41,275 nt of DNA, taken from assembly GCA_905212085.1 (NCBI GenBank), contig CAJMDF010000015.1:1-41275 (forward strand). Reading direction: 5' to 3'. Shown here in pieces: positions 39,495 through 41,275 of the stretch; the stretch's first letter is position 1; each line of letters starts with the position of its first letter. The translations under genes and the position numbers were made by a program. The notes beneath the pieces were generated by a model, which worked only from the letters and a program-made list of their open reading frames with translations, was not told the DNA's origin and searched no databases. The DNA comes from an uncultured Clostridium sp. GTDB taxonomy: Bacteria > Cyanobacteriota > Vampirovibrionia > Gastranaerophilales > Gastranaerophilaceae.

Positions 39495-41275
39495 CTAATT
39501 AATTAAATTATATTCTGTTGTTTTTCTCAAGTACCTCAAAAAGGATTTAATAAAACGTTTTAGTAAATCAGGTAAAATTTTTATATCTTCAAAATAATAT
39601 TCCCCATCTTCATTCCAGGTATTTATCCATAATTGATTTTCTATAAAGTTATATTGAATTCTATAAAACTTGTCATTTATTTTTGTACCACATTTAAAAA
39701 ATGTTAAATTATTTAACTTGTCTTTTTCAACAACGTAGGTAAATCTATTATTAAGATATGAAATATTAGATGGATTTTTTTTGATGTAGAATACATCTTT
39801 ATCAAAAAATGATTCTAATTTTTTTTCATACAAGTCATCTTCAGGTAAATATTTTAATTTACGTTCAGCTTCACTTCTTTCTTTTGAAGTATCTATGTTT
39901 TTTAACTTATTTTCTAAATCATTATAATCTTCAACATTTAATTCATTATATTCAAAATTGTATAAATTAAGTTTTTTTACTTTGCTATCCCATTCAATTT
40001 TATCAATATATGAACTTAACCAATGCCTGTACATAAAATTAAAAAGTTCTTGAGAACGATCATATATTTGCTTAATCGTCCATACTTTTTCTTTTGATAT
40101 TTTAATTGCAGAACGCGAACCATAGCAATATGCAAATTTACCTGACTCAATGGAAATATCTTTTTTTACAGGAAAACTATAATTTTTTAAACTACTATTT
40201 TCAGATCCTGTTGATAGTAGTAAAAGGTTACCTAAAGAATTAATAATTTTTATTTGTTCTTCTTCCTTTTCTAATAGATTATATTGTTTTAAAACATTCT
40301 GCCAGTATTCCCGTTTTGGGTCTTGAGGTAGAATATGTTCAATAGAGATATTTTGACTTTTATACCATTCGACAACAGCAGCATTTTGTATCTGTAAAGA
40401 GTCGTTATACTCAAATAAAAAATATTTTAAGCCATTCCAGTTATAATAATTTTTATTTGAAATATATTCGTGAAATCTATCAATCGCTTTAAGTATACAC
40501 TCTCTATTTAGAGGTAATATTTCATGTTGTCTTATTGTATTTAATAAATCTTTTAATTTGCTACTTTTTTCATTTTTGTGGCACAATAACAAATTTCTTG
40601 TTGCTGCGATTAAAAAACTCATATCATTTTTATCTTGTGCCAACAATTTGAATATAAAAATAAAATTTTCTAGAAGATTATAAAATTCTATTTTATCCTC
40701 AATACATATATCCTTTTCTGCTACAACAGCCATTGTAGAAACTTTTGCATAAAACAAATCGGGTAATCTTGAAAGTCTGTTTAGCCAATACATTTCTTGT
40801 TTTGAAAGCTTTAAATTAGTATCTTTTGGAGTATTTACAATCGCCCAATATTTGCTATACAATTCTAAGCTTTCAATATAGTTATGTAACATCTCAAAAG
40901 CTTTGTCATAATTCAAATCTTTACAACAAAGTTGATAGAACTCGCCATTGTCAACAGAAAATTCATTATTCAATATATCGTCAATAAAAGCACTTCCGTT
41001 TTTTTTACTAAGACGTTTATATATTATCCAATGGGCTTTCAAATATAAATCATCTGAGAGTTTTGAATTTTCGTAATTTAAAGAATCATAAATATTTTTC
41101 CAAGCTGTATCAATTCTATTTTGTAATCTTATTTCATAATTTTTATTATCATTTTTATTAAAAAAAGTAGATAAGTACATTAGTCTGTTTTTTAAAAGTT
41201 CTAAATTAGTTAATGGTTTTCCTCTGTTATTCATTGTTTCAAAAGTAACTCTTACATCAAAATCGTCAGTTATAT
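39495..41275 (-). CDS. DUF262/DUF1524 (GmrSD-like) protein, partial
   Basis: The frame stays open through the right edge, so about 593 residues of a longer protein are seen and the N-terminus is missing. The visible start, DFDVRVTFETMNNRGKPLTN, is the end of a DUF262 (ParB/sulfiredoxin-like NTP-dependent) domain; its DGQQR motif would lie outside the window. A helical middle follows. An HNH-type DUF1524 nuclease then appears (SIEHILPQDPKREYW...SLGNLLLLSTGSENSSLKN, about 290 residues into the visible part), followed by a C-terminal region of about 200 residues. Relatives include the type IV restriction enzyme GmrSD and other phage-defence nucleases. It sits beside a tRNA-Phe, a common island site. 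Confidence 0.85.
   Translation of the reverse strand, partial: ITDDFDVRVTFETMNNRGKPLTNLELLKNRLMYLSTFFNKNDNKNYEIRLQNRIDTAWKNIYDSLNYENSKLSDDLYLKAHWIIYKRLSKKNGSAFIDDILNNEFSVDNGEFYQLCCKDLNYDKAFEMLHNYIESLELYSKYWAIVNTPKDTNLKLSKQEMYWLNRLSRLPDLFYAKVSTMAVVAEKDICIEDKIEFYNLLENFIFIFKLLAQDKNDMSFLIAATRNLLLCHKNEKSSKLKDLLNTIRQHEILPLNRECILKAIDRFHEYISNKNYYNWNGLKYFLFEYNDSLQIQNAAVVEWYKSQNISIEHILPQDPKREYWQNVLKQYNLLEKEEEQIKIINSLGNLLLLSTGSENSSLKNYSFPVKKDISIESGKFAYCYGSRSAIKISKEKVWTIKQIYDRSQELFNFMYRHWLSSYIDKIEWDSKVKKLNLYNFEYNELNVEDYNDLENKLKNIDTSKERSEAERKLKYLPEDDLYEKKLESFFDKDVFYIKKNPSNISYLNNRFTYVVEKDKLNNLTFFKCGTKINDKFYRIQYNFIENQLWINTWNEDGEYYFEDIKILPDLLKRFIKSFLRYLRKTTEYNLIN

Overview
The window is 41,275 bases of AT-rich bacterial chromosome, mostly housekeeping genes with one accessory edge. 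The set of genes points to a Gram-negative-like, anaerobic, gut-associated relative of cyanobacteria (Gastranaerophilales / Melainabacteria, class Vampirovibrionia). The clues are low GC, class III-type prepilins reading FTLAEVLITLGIIGVVAAMT, a ThyX thymidylate synthase, GatD without lipopolysaccharide genes nearby, a HydE-type radical SAM maturase and a CHASE2-GGDEF protein. This lineage call is inference; no 16S rRNA gene is present.

Layout. 88-6666: amidohydrolase; an exported alpha/beta hydrolase and a sugar O-acetyltransferase divergent from a LysR regulator, with a perfect 23-bp palindrome between them; a small unknown; Ogt and DedA; a YqhD-type aldehyde reductase. 6794-14085: the proteostasis run tig-clpP-clpX, a small membrane protein, polA (proofreading site apparently dead) and an exported protein. 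14086-16850: tatD-tlyA divergent from gatD-gtrA. 16854-26257: a calpain-like protein, three prepilin genes (one before proS, two in tandem after rpmE), proS, a TPR protein, an exported protein, and a CHASE2-GGDEF diguanylate cyclase. 26346-29540: thyX, a NhaC-like antiporter, tRNA-Arg(CCU) and hydE. 29720-37800: tRNA-Arg(CCG), a LytR-CpsA-Psr enzyme, mgtE, argS, dusB, a large TPR protein and a 50-residue protein. 38053-41275: infC (probable AUA start), tRNA-Phe, about 690 bp of repeat-rich non-coding DNA, and a partial DUF262/DUF1524 (GmrSD-like) defence gene running off the right edge.

Most interesting system. Each prepilin gene is preceded by its own promoter, a strong ribosome binding site and a 12-18 codon leader ORF that contains a run of exactly ten G and stops just after it. 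In all three, the prepilin frame is open, without a stop, from the G run to the prepilin itself, and always in the same relative frame: one extra G (or a -1 ribosomal shift) would join leader and prepilin. The third prepilin has no ATG, GTG or TTG between the G run and its transmembrane helix, so leader fusion is its only route from a conventional start. The first two also carry a second promoter whose predicted transcription start falls on the prepilin ATG, so a leaderless internal start competes with the fusion model. Phase variation, transcript slippage, programmed frameshifting and two-promoter control are the models to separate.

A second theme is likely leaderless translation. At six genes a good -10 hexamer lies exactly six bases before the ATG: lysR, prepilin 1, the 308-aa TPR protein, prepilin 2, hydE and mgtE. 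The three tRNA genes have flanks that extend the acceptor stem by base pairing, and none encodes CCA.
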